Made by a program: the position numbers and the translations under genes
Assembly: GCA_045592985.1 (NCBI GenBank)
Contig: JAZNVU010000026.1
Coordinates: 1-64,000, forward strand
DNA from: UMGS172 sp045592985
GTDB taxonomy: Bacteria > Bacillota > Clostridia > Oscillospirales > Acutalibacteraceae
DNA length: 64,000 nt
Reading direction: 5' to 3'
Notes under the pieces: generated by a model
Databases searched by the model: none
Told to the model about the DNA's origin: nothing
The model's input: the letters and a program-made list of their open reading frames with translations, nothing else
Part shown: in pieces, positions 21,595 to 30,982 of the stretch
Numbering within the stretch: the first letter of the stretch is position 1
How the letters are laid out: every line of letters begins with the position of its first letter

Positions 21595-23193
21595 TTAAAG
21601 CTTTTCAAAGATTTTTGCACCTTTTGTCTTGGTCCATGCAAAAAGGACTGCCGTTGCAACGGCAATTAAAACAGTGCAAAGACCGAGATACAAAGCAGGC
21701 TTTAAATAATCATTGAAGATGTAGTAATATAGTACTCCAAAAACAAGTGCTATTACCCAACTGCCGAAAACCGACAGCGTAACACTCATACTTTGCTTTA
21801 TAGGTACTACTTCGTTGGTCCACTTAAGATTGGGAAATTTTAAGTTTGCCCACAGACCAAAGAATGCCGAAAATACCGAATAAACCACAGTGGCTATAAT
21901 CATCAACACAGTAAACAGCACGTTCATTTCGGTCACATAAGCGGCAACAACGGCAAAAGCGACCGACGGTGCAACACTTAATATCAAATGCACCTTTATT
22001 TTGGCAATCAAAACGTCGAACGCCGACAAAGGCAAGGTTTTTACTATCCATATGTGCTTGCCCTCCAATGAAACCGAAGGCGCTGTGTAATCGCACATTG
22101 AACCGAAAATTATTACCGCCGCGGCAACTAAAAGCCAGACTATCTCTTTGGTTTGCATACCAAACATAGAGATGATTTCATTTATCATGTCTTTTTTAAA
22201 AGCGATGAAAACCGCAATTACCGGCATCATAATTGTTCCTAACCCACAATTAAGCATATAGGTAGGACTGCTCAAAAATCTGCGGAACTCTTTTTTAATA
22301 AGTGCCGTTTTAATGTTGCCCGATTTTGCCGAGTTACCTTTGTATCTCGGCTTGCGGTCACCCTTTTCGGTGGTGGCAATTTTAATATATCTGCGCGACA
22401 GAACCGCATAGACCACAACAAACAAAGCAACTATTATTGCAGCAAATATCGCCATTGGTAACACTTTGCCCTCAGCGGCAAGTCCCATTTGATAAAACGG
22501 GTAGATAGCGTTTTTAACTCCGTCATTTATAATTTCGGGGTTAGTGATTAATTCCTGCAACATCTCGTATGCTTTGGAATAAACGTAATAATATGCTGCT
22601 GCAAAGCCGAGAGACAGCGCCATTGTTACTATGTTTTTGTGACGCAGTTTTGAACTAATCAACGCCACAACCCAACCTAAAACGCAAGCAAGAGTCAAAA
22701 TGAACAACGACAAAACGAGTGTAATGACTGTTGAGAATAGATAACCCAACGTATTAAGTTCGGCATTAATGAACCAAACCGCCAAAGTCGGCACCATAAC
22801 AACAAGTTCATACAAAAGACCTATTGTATAAACCCCTATAAGTCTTGAAAAAAGTATCTTACCCTCAGGAATAGGCAGGCTGAACAAAAGGTCGTTATCC
22901 TTAGCCTTGTAAAGTGAAGCATAAGTGGTAAACGCACTGCCTATCGTACCCGCAATTATGCCCATAAAACTCATAAGCGTAAAATAAAACCAACCAAGAT
23001 TGGCAGTTATAAGCGGTTTACACAAAAAATCAGCCATAAAGTAAATAGCAACGCCGAGATAGCCCAAAAGGAGTAGTGATAACGCACTGCTTATTACAAT
23101 TCCCTTTAAATCTCGCGATTTGCCGGTTTTTCGATTGATAAAAACAAACGAAAAAACTTCCGCTAACTGTTTTTTTATAAGAGGTTTTATCAT
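21595..23193 (-). CDS. ABC exporter permease (putative ABC-exporter family)
   Basis: A 532-residue membrane protein with about 12 hydrophobic segments arranged as two halves around a cytoplasmic loop (residues about 270-300, KGDRKPRYKGNSAKSG). It begins LIKKQLAEVFSFVFINRKTGKSR, then several helices, and lacks nucleotide-binding motifs. It belongs to large permeases partnered with one ATPase. Its ATG overlaps the stop of the upstream ATPase (ATGA), which confirms the pair. The cargo is unknown. Confidence 0.85.
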   Translation of the reverse strand: MIKPLIKKQLAEVFSFVFINRKTGKSRDLKGIVISSALSLLLLGYLGVAIYFMADFLCKPLITANLGWFYFTLMSFMGIIAGTIGSAFTTYASLYKAKDNDLLFSLPIPEGKILFSRLIGVYTIGLLYELVVMVPTLAVWFINAELNTLGYLFSTVITLVLSLFILTLACVLGWVVALISSKLRHKNIVTMALSLGFAAAYYYVYSKAYEMLQELITNPEIINDGVKNAIYPFYQMGLAAEGKVLPMAIFAAIIVALFVVVYAVLSRRYIKIATTEKGDRKPRYKGNSAKSGNIKTALIKKEFRRFLSSPTYMLNCGLGTIMMPVIAVFIAFKKDMINEIISMFGMQTKEIVWLLVAAAVIIFGSMCDYTAPSVSLEGKHIWIVKTLPLSAFDVLIAKIKVHLILSVAPSVAFAVVAAYVTEMNVLFTVLMIIATVVYSVFSAFFGLWANLKFPNLKWTNEVVPIKQSMSVTLSVFGSWVIALVFGVLYYYIFNDYLKPALYLGLCTVLIAVATAVLFAWTKTKGAKIFEKL

Positions 23194-23900
23194 TTGTCGT
23201 CCTCCAATCGCAAAAATACGTTTTCAAGCGACGTATCACCTTTAACCTCTTCCATTGTGCCGGATTTTATCAGTTTACCGTCGCTGATAATAGCAACCTT
23301 ATCGCAAAGTTTTTCAGCAACCTCCAAAACGTGGGTCGAAAAGAATATTGCGGCTCCTTTATCGCAAAGTTCTCTCATAATGCTTTTAAGCAGATGTGAT
23401 GCTTTGGGATCCAAGCCCACAAACGGCTCATCCATAACAATAAGTTTTGGGGCATGCAAGAGTGCCGAAATTATGGCAAGTTTCTGCTTCATTCCGTGTG
23501 AATAAGAAGAAATCGACTGAGCAAGGTTATTTGTCAGTTCAAAGGCGTCTGCATATTTGGAGATGCGTTCATCCCTGTCATGTTTGGAAACGCCGAAAAC
23601 ATCAGCAATGAAATTAAGGAAACCTATACCCGTCATAAACTCGTAAAGGTCTGGATTATCGGGAATGTATGCAATTTTTTGTTTGCAAGCCAACGGCTCT
23701 TTTTTTATCGAAACACCGTCAACGAAAATTTCACCTTCTTCAAACTGCAAAATACCGCAGACCGATTTTATTGTGGTGGTTTTACCTGCTCCATTATGAC
23801 CGATAAAGCCGTATATTTCGCCGCTTTTTATGTGTATACAAAGACTGTCAACAGCCTTCTTTTCACCGTAAGTTTTACTGAGATTCTCTATTTTTAGCAT
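23190..23900 (-). CDS. ABC transporter ATP-binding protein
   Basis: A 236-residue ATPase with Walker A FIGHNGAGKTTT, signature SSYSHGMKQKLAI (degenerate, SHGMKQ), Walker B KLIVMDEPFVGLDP and the switch His FFSTHVLEVAE. It is the first gene of the five-gene unit that runs through the large permease, alcohol dehydrogenase and the second exporter. The promoter with tandem TGATATCA palindromes lies just upstream. Confidence 0.92.
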   Translation of the reverse strand: MLKIENLSKTYGEKKAVDSLCIHIKSGEIYGFIGHNGAGKTTTIKSVCGILQFEEGEIFVDGVSIKKEPLACKQKIAYIPDNPDLYEFMTGIGFLNFIADVFGVSKHDRDERISKYADAFELTNNLAQSISSYSHGMKQKLAIISALLHAPKLIVMDEPFVGLDPKASHLLKSIMRELCDKGAAIFFSTHVLEVAEKLCDKVAIISDGKLIKSGTMEEVKGDTSLENVFLRLEDDK

Positions 23901-23932
23901 AAATACCCCTCCAAATACTCCTTATGAATTTA

Positions 23933-23961
23933 TGATATCATTTTGATATCACATTGTCAAC
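23933..23961 (-). promoter_or_regulatory. Promoter with tandem TGATATCA palindromes
   Basis: Minus strand: TTGACA (23956-23961), 17-base spacer, TATCAT (23933-23938), extended TG. TGATATCA occurs at 23934-23941 and again at 23945-23952, 11 bases apart and covering the -10 and spacer, which is a likely repressor operator. No GntR-like gene is next to it; the XRE gene at 24155 is a candidate regulator. Confidence 0.65.
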
Positions 23962-24154
23962 ACTTTTTCATATTTTTTACAACTAAACTTTGGAGCATGT
24001 TAGTTACGAATAAAAGCAAAACCAAGATGTAATAACAAAACTGATATTTACATCCGTATTTTGTTTTTAATCCAACACCATAGCAATATTCACTCTTTAT
24101 ATACAACACCTTGAAAAATGTATAGGTTATAATATGATAAAGGTGGTATGATAT

Positions 24155-24463
24155 ATGGAAAATAAGGCTTTTGCTCTTCGTCTGGCAAAACTAAGGCTTA
24201 AGAATGGTGCCTCGGCACGTGACATGAGTCTTAGCATAGGTCAGAATCCCGGATACATAAACAACATAGAATCAGGCAAAGCACTTCCCTCTCTTTCCGG
24301 ATTTTTTTACATCTGTGAGTTTTTGAACATCACTCCCAGCGAATTTTTCGATTGTGAGACTCCGTCACCTGTCAAAATTAATGAGCTTACCGAGTACGCA
24401 AAAAGACTTGACGATCGACAACTTGACTATCTTATCGAATTGGTAAAAGATCTAAAAAAATGA
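24155..24463 (+). CDS. XRE-family helix-turn-helix regulator
   Basis: A 102-residue protein. Residues 8-65 form a Cro/C1-type HTH: LRLKNGASARDMSLSIGQNPGYINNIESGKALPSLSGFFYICEFLNITPSEFF. The last 35 residues are helical and may dimerise. It lacks a sensor domain. It lies divergent from the exporter/alcohol dehydrogenase operon and may control it. The ATG follows AAAGGTGG. Confidence 0.9.
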   Translation: MENKAFALRLAKLRLKNGASARDMSLSIGQNPGYINNIESGKALPSLSGFFYICEFLNITPSEFFDCETPSPVKINELTEYAKRLDDRQLDYLIELVKDLKK

Positions 24464-24505
24464 AAAAACCGTGTTTTGTGGCAGTTCACAAAACACGGTT
24501 TTTTT
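24463..24505. terminator. Bidirectional terminator
   Basis: AAAAAACCGTGTTTTGTG / CACAAAACACGGTTTTTT, an 18-pair stem with a 6-base loop, stops both the XRE gene and the converging YugP gene. Confidence 0.9.
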
Positions 24506-25208
24506 AATCTCTCCTTGTTCTCGACACTATTAACAGAAGTCTTAGAAGTTGCATAACCGACACAGCCAAAGCCGCAACATAGGTCATGGCGGCCGCAGTA
24601 AGCACCTTTCTAGCCCCGTGCGACTCACTGCTTTCCAAAATGCCACATTCGGAAATACATTTCATCGCACGACGGCTTGCATTAAATTCGGTGGGCAGAG
24701 TCACAAGTTGAAATATGACACAAAGCGAGAACAATGCGACGCCGATGTAAGCAATATAACTGTATATTTCACCTAAATATGAAAGCATAATGCCAATCAG
24801 AATTAATGGCATTGCAAGTCTTGAGCCGATATTTGTAATAGGAACTATCGCGGTGCGAATTTTGACCGGAAGATAGTTTTTGGCATGCTGCACCGCATGA
24901 CCTGCCTCGTGACAAGCCACACCTATCGCTGCAACCGACATGCTGTCGTGTACGGCATCAGAAAGCCTGATGACATTCGTTTTTGGGTCATAATGGTCAG
25001 TGAGATTGCCCTGCACACGTTCAATTCTGACATTGGTTACTCCGTTATACTCAAGCACTTTAAGTGCTGCCTGATAAGCGGTAATTCCCCTTCTTGAAAA
25101 AGCATTGGAATACTTTTTAAATGAAGAGTTTACCAAAGAACTCATGATAAGCGAAAAAATCACAGCGGGTAAAACAAGTATGATATAAGTCCAATCAATG
25201 TAAAACAT
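24504..25208 (-). CDS. Membrane zinc metallopeptidase, YugP family
   Basis: A 234-residue protein with an N-terminal membrane helix (WTYIILVLPAVIFSLIMSS), a HEAGH zinc motif in GVACHEAGHAVQHAK (residues about 97-111), two central helices, then LPTEFNASRRAM with the likely third ligand Glu, and a final hydrophobic stretch. This is the standard layout of YugP-type neutral metallopeptidases found in Clostridia and Bacilli; their substrate is unknown. The ATG follows AAGGAG. Confidence 0.9.
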   Translation of the reverse strand: MFYIDWTYIILVLPAVIFSLIMSSLVNSSFKKYSNAFSRRGITAYQAALKVLEYNGVTNVRIERVQGNLTDHYDPKTNVIRLSDAVHDSMSVAAIGVACHEAGHAVQHAKNYLPVKIRTAIVPITNIGSRLAMPLILIGIMLSYLGEIYSYIAYIGVALFSLCVIFQLVTLPTEFNASRRAMKCISECGILESSESHGARKVLTAAAMTYVAALAVSVMQLLRLLLIVSRTRRD

Positions 25209-25376
25209 TTTCTTCTCCTTATTAAGTTATAATTATATTATTGCCTCAACCAAAGCATTAAATATTGCTATCTATAAAATAAAGCATTACACAAAAATTG
25301 TCAACCAATAGAATTTATAATTTACATTTATTTCTTATTTTGGTATCATTTACTTCAATTAATACCGCATTGCCAC

Positions 25377-25405
25377 TTGCAATCATTAACACGTTGTGTT
25401 AAAAT
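25377..25405 (+). promoter_or_regulatory. galE promoter
   Basis: TTGCAA (25377-25382), 17-base spacer, TAAAAT (25400-25405), extended TGT, followed by GGAGGAG before the galE ATG. Confidence 0.7.
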
Positions 25406-25438
25406 CAATAAGCACAAAAAATTTCGGAGGAGATAAAA

Positions 25439-26452
25439 ATGGCAATACTTATAACCGGCGGTGCAGGATATATCGGAAGTCACACCTGTATCGAACTCAG
25501 TAAGGCAGGATATGAAGTAGTAATTATAGATAATCTTCACAACAGCAAAATTGAGTCTGTAAAGCGTGTTGAAAAAATCATAGGCAAGACCGTTAAATTT
25601 TATCAGGCTGATGTCCGCGATAAAGACGCGCTTCGCAAAATATTTAATGAAAATAAAATAGAGGCCGCCATTCATTTTGCAGGTCACAAGGCTGTTGGTG
25701 AATCGGCAAAAATTCCTATGGAATACTACAAAAACAATCTTGATTCAACCTTTGCTCTTTGCGATGTAATGGAAGAATTTAATGTAAAAAAACTTGTTTT
25801 CTCGTCTTCGGCTACGGTTTACGGTATGTCAAAGACTATGCCTTTGGTTGAGACTATGCCTTTAGGTGCCATCAACCCCTATGGCAGAACAAAGTTGTTT
25901 ATTGAAGAGATACTTCGCGACCTTTATGCGGCTGATAACGGTTGGAGCATTGCACTTCTCCGTTATTTCAACCCCATTGGTGCGCATGAAAGCGGTCTAA
26001 TTGGCGAAGACCCCAAGGGTATTCCTAATAACCTTATGCCATACATTTCGCAGGTTGCAGTCGGAAAACTTGAAAAACTTCACGTTTTCGGCAATGATTA
26101 CAACACCATCGACGGCACCGGTGTGCGTGACTATATCCACGTTGTTGACCTTGCCGACGGTCATGTAAAAGCGGTTAATTGGGCTCTTGGCAACACCGGT
26201 TGCGAGGCTATAAATTTGGGAACAGGTAACGGTTGCAGCGTTTTGCAACTCAAAAATGCTTTTGAGAAGGCATCGGGCATAACCGTTCCGTATGTTATCG
26301 ACCCGCGTCGTCCCGGCGACCCCGACGAGGTTTACGCAAATGCCGACAAGGCTAAGAACTTGCTCGGTTGGGAAGCCAAGAAAACAATTGAAGACATGTG
26401 CGTTGACACATGGCGTTGGCAGTCCGGCAACCCCAACGGCTACGGAGAATAA
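25439..26452 (+). CDS. galE: UDP-glucose 4-epimerase
   Basis: A 337-residue short-chain dehydrogenase family enzyme with the NAD-binding GGAGYIGSHT at residues 7-16, the catalytic SSSATVYG and YGRTK (Tyr and Lys of the YxxxK motif), and RYFNPIGAHESGLIGEDP, which is diagnostic of GalE. It interconverts UDP-galactose and UDP-glucose in the cytoplasm (Leloir pathway). It is a single-gene unit with its own promoter and terminator. galT lies 13 kb away on the other strand, not in the same operon. Confidence 0.96.
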   Translation: MAILITGGAGYIGSHTCIELSKAGYEVVIIDNLHNSKIESVKRVEKIIGKTVKFYQADVRDKDALRKIFNENKIEAAIHFAGHKAVGESAKIPMEYYKNNLDSTFALCDVMEEFNVKKLVFSSSATVYGMSKTMPLVETMPLGAINPYGRTKLFIEEILRDLYAADNGWSIALLRYFNPIGAHESGLIGEDPKGIPNNLMPYISQVAVGKLEKLHVFGNDYNTIDGTGVRDYIHVVDLADGHVKAVNWALGNTGCEAINLGTGNGCSVLQLKNAFEKASGITVPYVIDPRRPGDPDEVYANADKAKNLLGWEAKKTIEDMCVDTWRWQSGNPNGYGE

Positions 26453-26466
26453 ACGAATTTAATAAA

Positions 26467-26499
26467 CGCCGTACATCTTTTGGTGTACGGCGCTTTTTT
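26467..26499 (+). terminator. galE terminator
   Basis: CGCCGTACA TCTTTTGG TGTACGGCG followed by CTTTTTT. Confidence 0.9.
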
Positions 26500-26528
26500 A
26501 TGCAACCATGCCGTACTCTATTAAAATA

Positions 26529-26557
26529 TTGATTTTTATAGCAAATAGTAGTATAAT
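26529..26557 (+). promoter_or_regulatory. Promoter of the P-type ATPase
   Basis: TTGATT (26529-26534), 17-base spacer, TATAAT (26552-26557). Confidence 0.7.
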
Positions 26558-26601
26558 ATCTGTGACTTAAGAAATTTATCCTCATATTTAGGAGTGTTTA
26601 T

Positions 26602-29202
26602 ATGATTTGGCACAGTTCTACTGCCGAAGAAGTCTTGTCGGAACTCGAAACCGACCGTGAAAACGGGCTTTCATCCGCACAAGTTTCGGAAAGGCTTGGT
26701 ATATACGGTAAAAATCTTTCGGTCAACGAAGAAGAAATAAGCAAGCGTTCAGCCTTTGTCAAACAATTGCAAAAACCTTCGGTTATTTTGCTGTTGGGAC
26801 TTCTTGTAATCTATATATTGCGTGAATTGGTCACGGCAAATAATGACTTTTTGTTTCCTTTGGTCATATTTATAATTCTTTGCATTAAAGAAGCGTTGTG
26901 CATTATAGCCGAGTACCGTTCAAGAAACATGCTGTCACAACTTCGCAACCGAATACACGTATCGGCGAATGTTATCCGCGACGGGCAAGAAGTTTTGGTA
27001 AACGGTGAACAACTTGTACCCGGTGATATTATAATGCTTAATCCTGGTGACTACATCCCTGCCGACGCAAGGATTCTCGAGTCTATGGGACTGAGATGCG
27101 ACGAATCGGTAATTTTAGGTGAAAAGGGTGTTATCACCGTTCAAAAGAATGCCGATATTTTGTTGGAAGATTTTGCCCAACTAAAAGAAAGAGCAAACAT
27201 GGTCTATTGCGGATGTCATGTTATGACAGGTACTGCCGTTTGCGTTGTAGTTGAAACCGGTTCAAATGCCGAAGTGCGCCGCACTGTTATAAAAAACAAG
27301 GTTTTTTTGCACAAGGGTATTCAGGACCGCATTGCCGACCGATACGACGATTTTATGAAAATATTCACTTCATGCGCCTTTGTTGCTTGTGCAATAATAA
27401 CAGCATTGGGAACGTTTGCAACAACCGGCCCTGTCGGTTGGGGCAAATTTTTAGAGGCGCTTATTGCTGCAGTTTGCCTTTACATTGCAATAGTACCCGG
27501 CAACCTCGCTACACGCATAGCCTGTCTTTTGTCGCTTGGTATAAAAAGAATAGAAAAAGACCGAGCTTCGGTCTTTGACCCTAAAACGATTGAAAAATTA
27601 GCGGGTGTAACCGTAATTTGTGCCGACAAAACAGGTACTTTGACCCAAAACAAAATGTCTCTGTCAAAAGTATATGACTGTAACAGCATTATCGACCTGT
27701 CAAACGGCAACATTTCCAAGCAGTGTGAAGTTGCCATGCGTTTCGGCGTTCTCAGTTGTGAACCCAACTTTGCAGAGGACAGTGACCCTACCGAACTTGC
27801 ACTTATATCGGCAGCATCGCGTTATCTCAACATAAATAAGCAGGATTTCGATTCAGAATTTCCCACTATAACCTCAATTCCCCTCACCCCGGAAAGAAAA
27901 ATAAAGACAAGTGTCACCATGATAGAGGGAACGGTGTTTGCCATTGTCAGGGGCGCACCCGATATTATTCTTGAGCGTTGCAACACCAAAGATTCCGAAA
28001 AAATCAGGCAAGCATATGAGGATATGTGCAACCAAGGCTTGCGCGTATTGGCAATTTCATTTAAAACTCTCGACGATGTTCCTGCCAATCCGACCCCTGA
28101 ACAATTAGAGTACGGTCTTGAATTTTTGGGATTACTCGGTATTGCCGACCGCGAACGCAAGAGCGCTCCCGAAAATGTTGCTCTTTGCCGTGATGCAGGT
28201 ATTTCAACCGTTATGTTTACAGGTGACCATATTAACACTGCCGCCACGATTGCCGAAAATTTAGGTATTTTGAAAGATGGCGAACTGTCGGTGGTAGGCG
28301 ACCAAATCGATTCTCTTTCGGATGAAGAACTGACCGCAGTCGCAGGCAAGATAAAGGTCTGTGCAAGAATTTCACCCGAACAGCGCATACGTTTCGTTGA
28401 AGCTTTGCATTCAAACGGCGAAACTGTGCTTATAACAGCCGACAGCGCCGCAAACTACGCACCCATGGCTTTTGCTGATGTCGGTTGCGCAATGGGTAAA
28501 ACGGGTACTGATGTTGCCAAAGGCAATGCCGACATTGTCGTTTTCGACGACCGTTTTTCATCTATCGTCAAAGCGGTTAAAAATGCTCGCGGAATATTCG
28601 CGAATTTCTATAAGTACATAAGTTATTACGTGACTTTGTGCACCTGCCTTTTTGTAACACTTGTTTTAGGTGTTTTGTCGTTTGGCAGTTTATTGCCATC
28701 GGAACTTATTTTGTTGGCTTCAGTCTTTGCACTGGTCTTCCCTATAGCGGCGTTTGGTTTTGAATCGGCTGACGAAAGTGTTATGCAAGAGCAACCTCAC
28801 AACGTTGGTCAAAAACTTTTCGATTTCAAACAAGTCATGATATCTTTAGTGTTAGGCGTAATAATTGCACTCATACCTTTAGCTGTATCGCTTATGAATT
28901 TTGACAACCCTGCAGCGCCTTCTTCTTTATTCATATCACTTGTTCTGACACTGATACTTTATCTCTACAGTTCGCGCTCAACCGAATTCTTCTTCAAAAG
29001 GCTGCACCAAAATCGCTTTATGTTCATAGGTTCACTTATTTGTATGTTATTTGCCATACTTATAGTGGCAACTCCTCTAAACTCGGTTTTAGGGCTTGAA
29101 CCAATGGAGACCGACGGTTGGATAAGTTCGTTACTCATGCCGTTTACTGTATTAGTATTGTTTGAAGTATTAAAACTTGTACGGTTGATAATAAAGAAAT
29201 AA
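26602..29202 (+). CDS. Cation P-type ATPase paralogue with altered signature motifs
   Basis: An 866-residue protein in the order of a P2-type ATPase: cation-ATPase N-domain (WHSSTAEEVLSEL), actuator domain, TM pair, phosphorylation domain, C-terminal six-helix domain. D342 in ICADKTGTLTQN is the phosphorylated Asp and FTGDHINTAATIA is present. Other motifs are changed. The actuator TGES is LGEK (172-175), TM4 PEGLP is VPGNLA (298-303), and the hinge GDGxNDxP reads TADSAANYAP (612-621). The Glu that binds Ca2+ in TM4 is thus gone. Substrate may differ from Ca2+, or the pump may be impaired; the gene is intact and strongly expressed by its promoter, so it is under selection to stay. It is monocistronic. 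Confidence 0.85.
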   Translation: MIWHSSTAEEVLSELETDRENGLSSAQVSERLGIYGKNLSVNEEEISKRSAFVKQLQKPSVILLLGLLVIYILRELVTANNDFLFPLVIFIILCIKEALCIIAEYRSRNMLSQLRNRIHVSANVIRDGQEVLVNGEQLVPGDIIMLNPGDYIPADARILESMGLRCDESVILGEKGVITVQKNADILLEDFAQLKERANMVYCGCHVMTGTAVCVVVETGSNAEVRRTVIKNKVFLHKGIQDRIADRYDDFMKIFTSCAFVACAIITALGTFATTGPVGWGKFLEALIAAVCLYIAIVPGNLATRIACLLSLGIKRIEKDRASVFDPKTIEKLAGVTVICADKTGTLTQNKMSLSKVYDCNSIIDLSNGNISKQCEVAMRFGVLSCEPNFAEDSDPTELALISAASRYLNINKQDFDSEFPTITSIPLTPERKIKTSVTMIEGTVFAIVRGAPDIILERCNTKDSEKIRQAYEDMCNQGLRVLAISFKTLDDVPANPTPEQLEYGLEFLGLLGIADRERKSAPENVALCRDAGISTVMFTGDHINTAATIAENLGILKDGELSVVGDQIDSLSDEELTAVAGKIKVCARISPEQRIRFVEALHSNGETVLITADSAANYAPMAFADVGCAMGKTGTDVAKGNADIVVFDDRFSSIVKAVKNARGIFANFYKYISYYVTLCTCLFVTLVLGVLSFGSLLPSELILLASVFALVFPIAAFGFESADESVMQEQPHNVGQKLFDFKQVMISLVLGVIIALIPLAVSLMNFDNPAAPSSLFISLVLTLILYLYSSRSTEFFFKRLHQNRFMFIGSLICMLFAILIVATPLNSVLGLEPMETDGWISSLLMPFTVLVLFEVLKLVRLIIKK

Positions 29203-29241
29203 AAAAATGTCGATGGACAGTACTGTCCATCGACATTTTTT
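29202..29241. terminator. Perfect 40-base palindromic terminator
   Basis: AAAAAATGTCGATGGACAGT and its exact reverse complement meet without a loop base. It serves the ATPase on the plus strand and rpiB on the minus strand. Confidence 0.9.
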
Positions 29242-29247
29242 GCTGAT

Positions 29248-29709
29248 TTATTTTTCTTCAATTGCCATAATAGCGGCAACTCTGCGTTCATGACGTCCGC
29301 CCTCATACTCAGTATTAAGGAACAAATCAACCATTTCGCAAGCAACACCGGGGCCGATAACACGTCCACCCAAGCACAAAACATTTGCGTCGTTATGCAT
29401 TCTGGTAAACTTCGCAGAAAAAGTTTCAGAGCACGCCGCAGCGCGAATACCCTTAACCTTATTTGCCGCCATTGACATTCCGATTCCTGTGCCGCAAACC
29501 AGAATACCTAGTTTTGCCTCACCCGAGGTAATAGCGTCGGTCACCTTAACGGCTATTTCGGGATAATCCACAGCACCACCGTCGAAAGTACCGAAATCTT
29601 TGAAATCAACTCCGTTTTCAGTAAGGTGTGCGATAATCTGCTTTTTAAGTTCATAACCACCGTGGTCACAACCAATTGCTAAAACATCACCCTGTTTAAA
29701 ACTTGCCAT
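29248..29709 (-). CDS. rpiB: Ribose-5-phosphate isomerase B
   Basis: A 153-residue RpiB/LacA/LacB family enzyme. It begins with LAIGCDHGGYELKKQI, has GILVCGTGIGMSMAANKVKGIRAA with the catalytic Cys of the CGTGIG loop, and HNDANVLCLGGRVIG. It interconverts ribose-5-phosphate and ribulose-5-phosphate in the pentose pathway. It is last in tsaE-tsaB-rpiB, 6 bases after tsaB, and ends at the shared palindromic terminator. Confidence 0.95.
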   Translation of the reverse strand: MASFKQGDVLAIGCDHGGYELKKQIIAHLTENGVDFKDFGTFDGGAVDYPEIAVKVTDAITSGEAKLGILVCGTGIGMSMAANKVKGIRAAACSETFSAKFTRMHNDANVLCLGGRVIGPGVACEMVDLFLNTEYEGGRHERRVAAIMAIEEK

Positions 29710-29715
29710 TTATAA

Positions 29716-30435
29716 TCATCCTTTCATTTGTTTTGCTTTAAGTTCGCGTTCGGCTTGCGGAAGTCTTAAATACTTCGGTAAAAGTTCCTCAGCCGAAACA
29801 TCCTTTTTATCGTCAGCATTTTGTAGTGCTGCCATACATATTCCCGATGCCCGTTGCCTTACAAGATGCGGAGTAGCAAGTTTTATACCCTCACAGTCAT
29901 CTTTGGCTTTTTCATAAAACAATTCTGCACCGTCGCCCACAACGAAAAATGACTTGGTTTTGTCCTTTTCCAATATCTGCGAAACTTCGGTTTTAAGTTC
30001 GTCTATCATTAGGGCGCGGTCCTCGCACAAGCGGGTCACCCTACCGTTTTGAACTGAAAACAACGAATTATAAACCTGATTGCAACGTGCATCCATAACG
30101 GCGCATACATAACAATCAACCGCCGACATATTATAAGCCATTGAGAGAAGTACCGAAATCGGTCTGCATGGTATTTTAAGCGGTTGGGCAAGCCCTTTTA
30201 CGGCACTAATACCTATTCGTACACCGGTAAACGAACCCGGACCTTCGCTAATGGCTATAAGGTCTATATCACTCACCTTTAGGTTGCAAACATTTAAAGC
30301 CTGCTCCACCATAGGTAAAAGAGTTTGTGAGTGGGTTGTTTTAACATCCAAAAAGTATTCTGCTTTAAGTTTTCCATCCTGAAACACAGCACAAGAAACA
30401 GGACTTGCTGTACATTCAATTCCTAAAACAATCAT
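29716..30435 (-). CDS. tsaB: tRNA threonylcarbamoyladenosine protein TsaB
   Basis: A 239-residue actin-fold protein: LGIECTASPVSCAVF at the start, GPGSFTGVRIGISAVKGLA (residues about 65-85) typical of TsaB, and LLPKYLRLPQAERE near the end. It supports TsaD in adding t6A at tRNA position 37. ATG 30435 follows AAGGA and overlaps the end of tsaE by a base or two; upstream in-frame starts inside tsaE are ignored. Confidence 0.93.
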   Translation of the reverse strand: MIVLGIECTASPVSCAVFQDGKLKAEYFLDVKTTHSQTLLPMVEQALNVCNLKVSDIDLIAISEGPGSFTGVRIGISAVKGLAQPLKIPCRPISVLLSMAYNMSAVDCYVCAVMDARCNQVYNSLFSVQNGRVTRLCEDRALMIDELKTEVSQILEKDKTKSFFVVGDGAELFYEKAKDDCEGIKLATPHLVRQRASGICMAALQNADDKKDVSAEELLPKYLRLPQAERELKAKQMKG

Positions 30436-30436
30436 T

Positions 30437-30865
30437 TTAATCCTTACTTTCAACAGTGATGATTCGCTTGGTTTCACCGCTATTTTCTATCGTGACGGTA
30501 ATAACATCGTCGGGTAAAGCCGATGCGATATTCTCGCTCCATTCGATTATCAATATTCCACCCGACTCCATATACTCAAAATACCCCGTAGTATAAAGGT
30601 CTTCCCAACCTGTAATACGGTACATATCGAAATGATAAACCGGAAGCCTGCCACCGATATACTCATTTACAATGGCAAATGTGGGAGAATTGACATCTCC
30701 GTCATAACCCATACCTTTGGCAAAACCTCTTGTAAAACAGGTCTTACCTGCACCCAGGTCACCTTTCATGGCAATGACGACACCGTCAGTAAACTTTTGT
30801 GCAAAGCGTGACGCAAAATCTTCGGTATCAAGAGCCGAATTAGAAACAAATACCTCAGTCGGCAT
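30437..30865 (-). CDS. tsaE: tRNA threonylcarbamoyladenosine ATPase TsaE
   Basis: A 142-residue ATPase with Walker A MKGDLGAGKTCFTRG (residues 34-48), NSPTFAIVNEY and HFDMYRI, and the GGILIIEWSEN motif of the YjeE/TsaE family. It energises the TsaBDE complex for t6A synthesis. It is the first gene of the tsaE-tsaB-rpiB operon and is divergent from the RodA-like gene. Confidence 0.95.
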   Translation of the reverse strand: MPTEVFVSNSALDTEDFASRFAQKFTDGVVIAMKGDLGAGKTCFTRGFAKGMGYDGDVNSPTFAIVNEYIGGRLPVYHFDMYRITGWEDLYTTGYFEYMESGGILIIEWSENIASALPDDVITVTIENSGETKRIITVESKD

Positions 30866-30922
30866 ATTTTCACCTCTTTAACACACAGTATAACATATTT
30901 GTTTTAATATTTAAAGTATATC

Positions 30923-30951
30923 TTGAACTATTTTTTATTTTAGTCTATAAT
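30923..30951 (+). promoter_or_regulatory. Promoter of the RodA/FtsW-like gene
   Basis: TTGAAC (30923-30928), 17-base spacer, TATAAT (30946-30951). Confidence 0.75.
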
Positions 30952-30982
30952 AAATATATAAATAAATTTAAGGGCAAACGAT

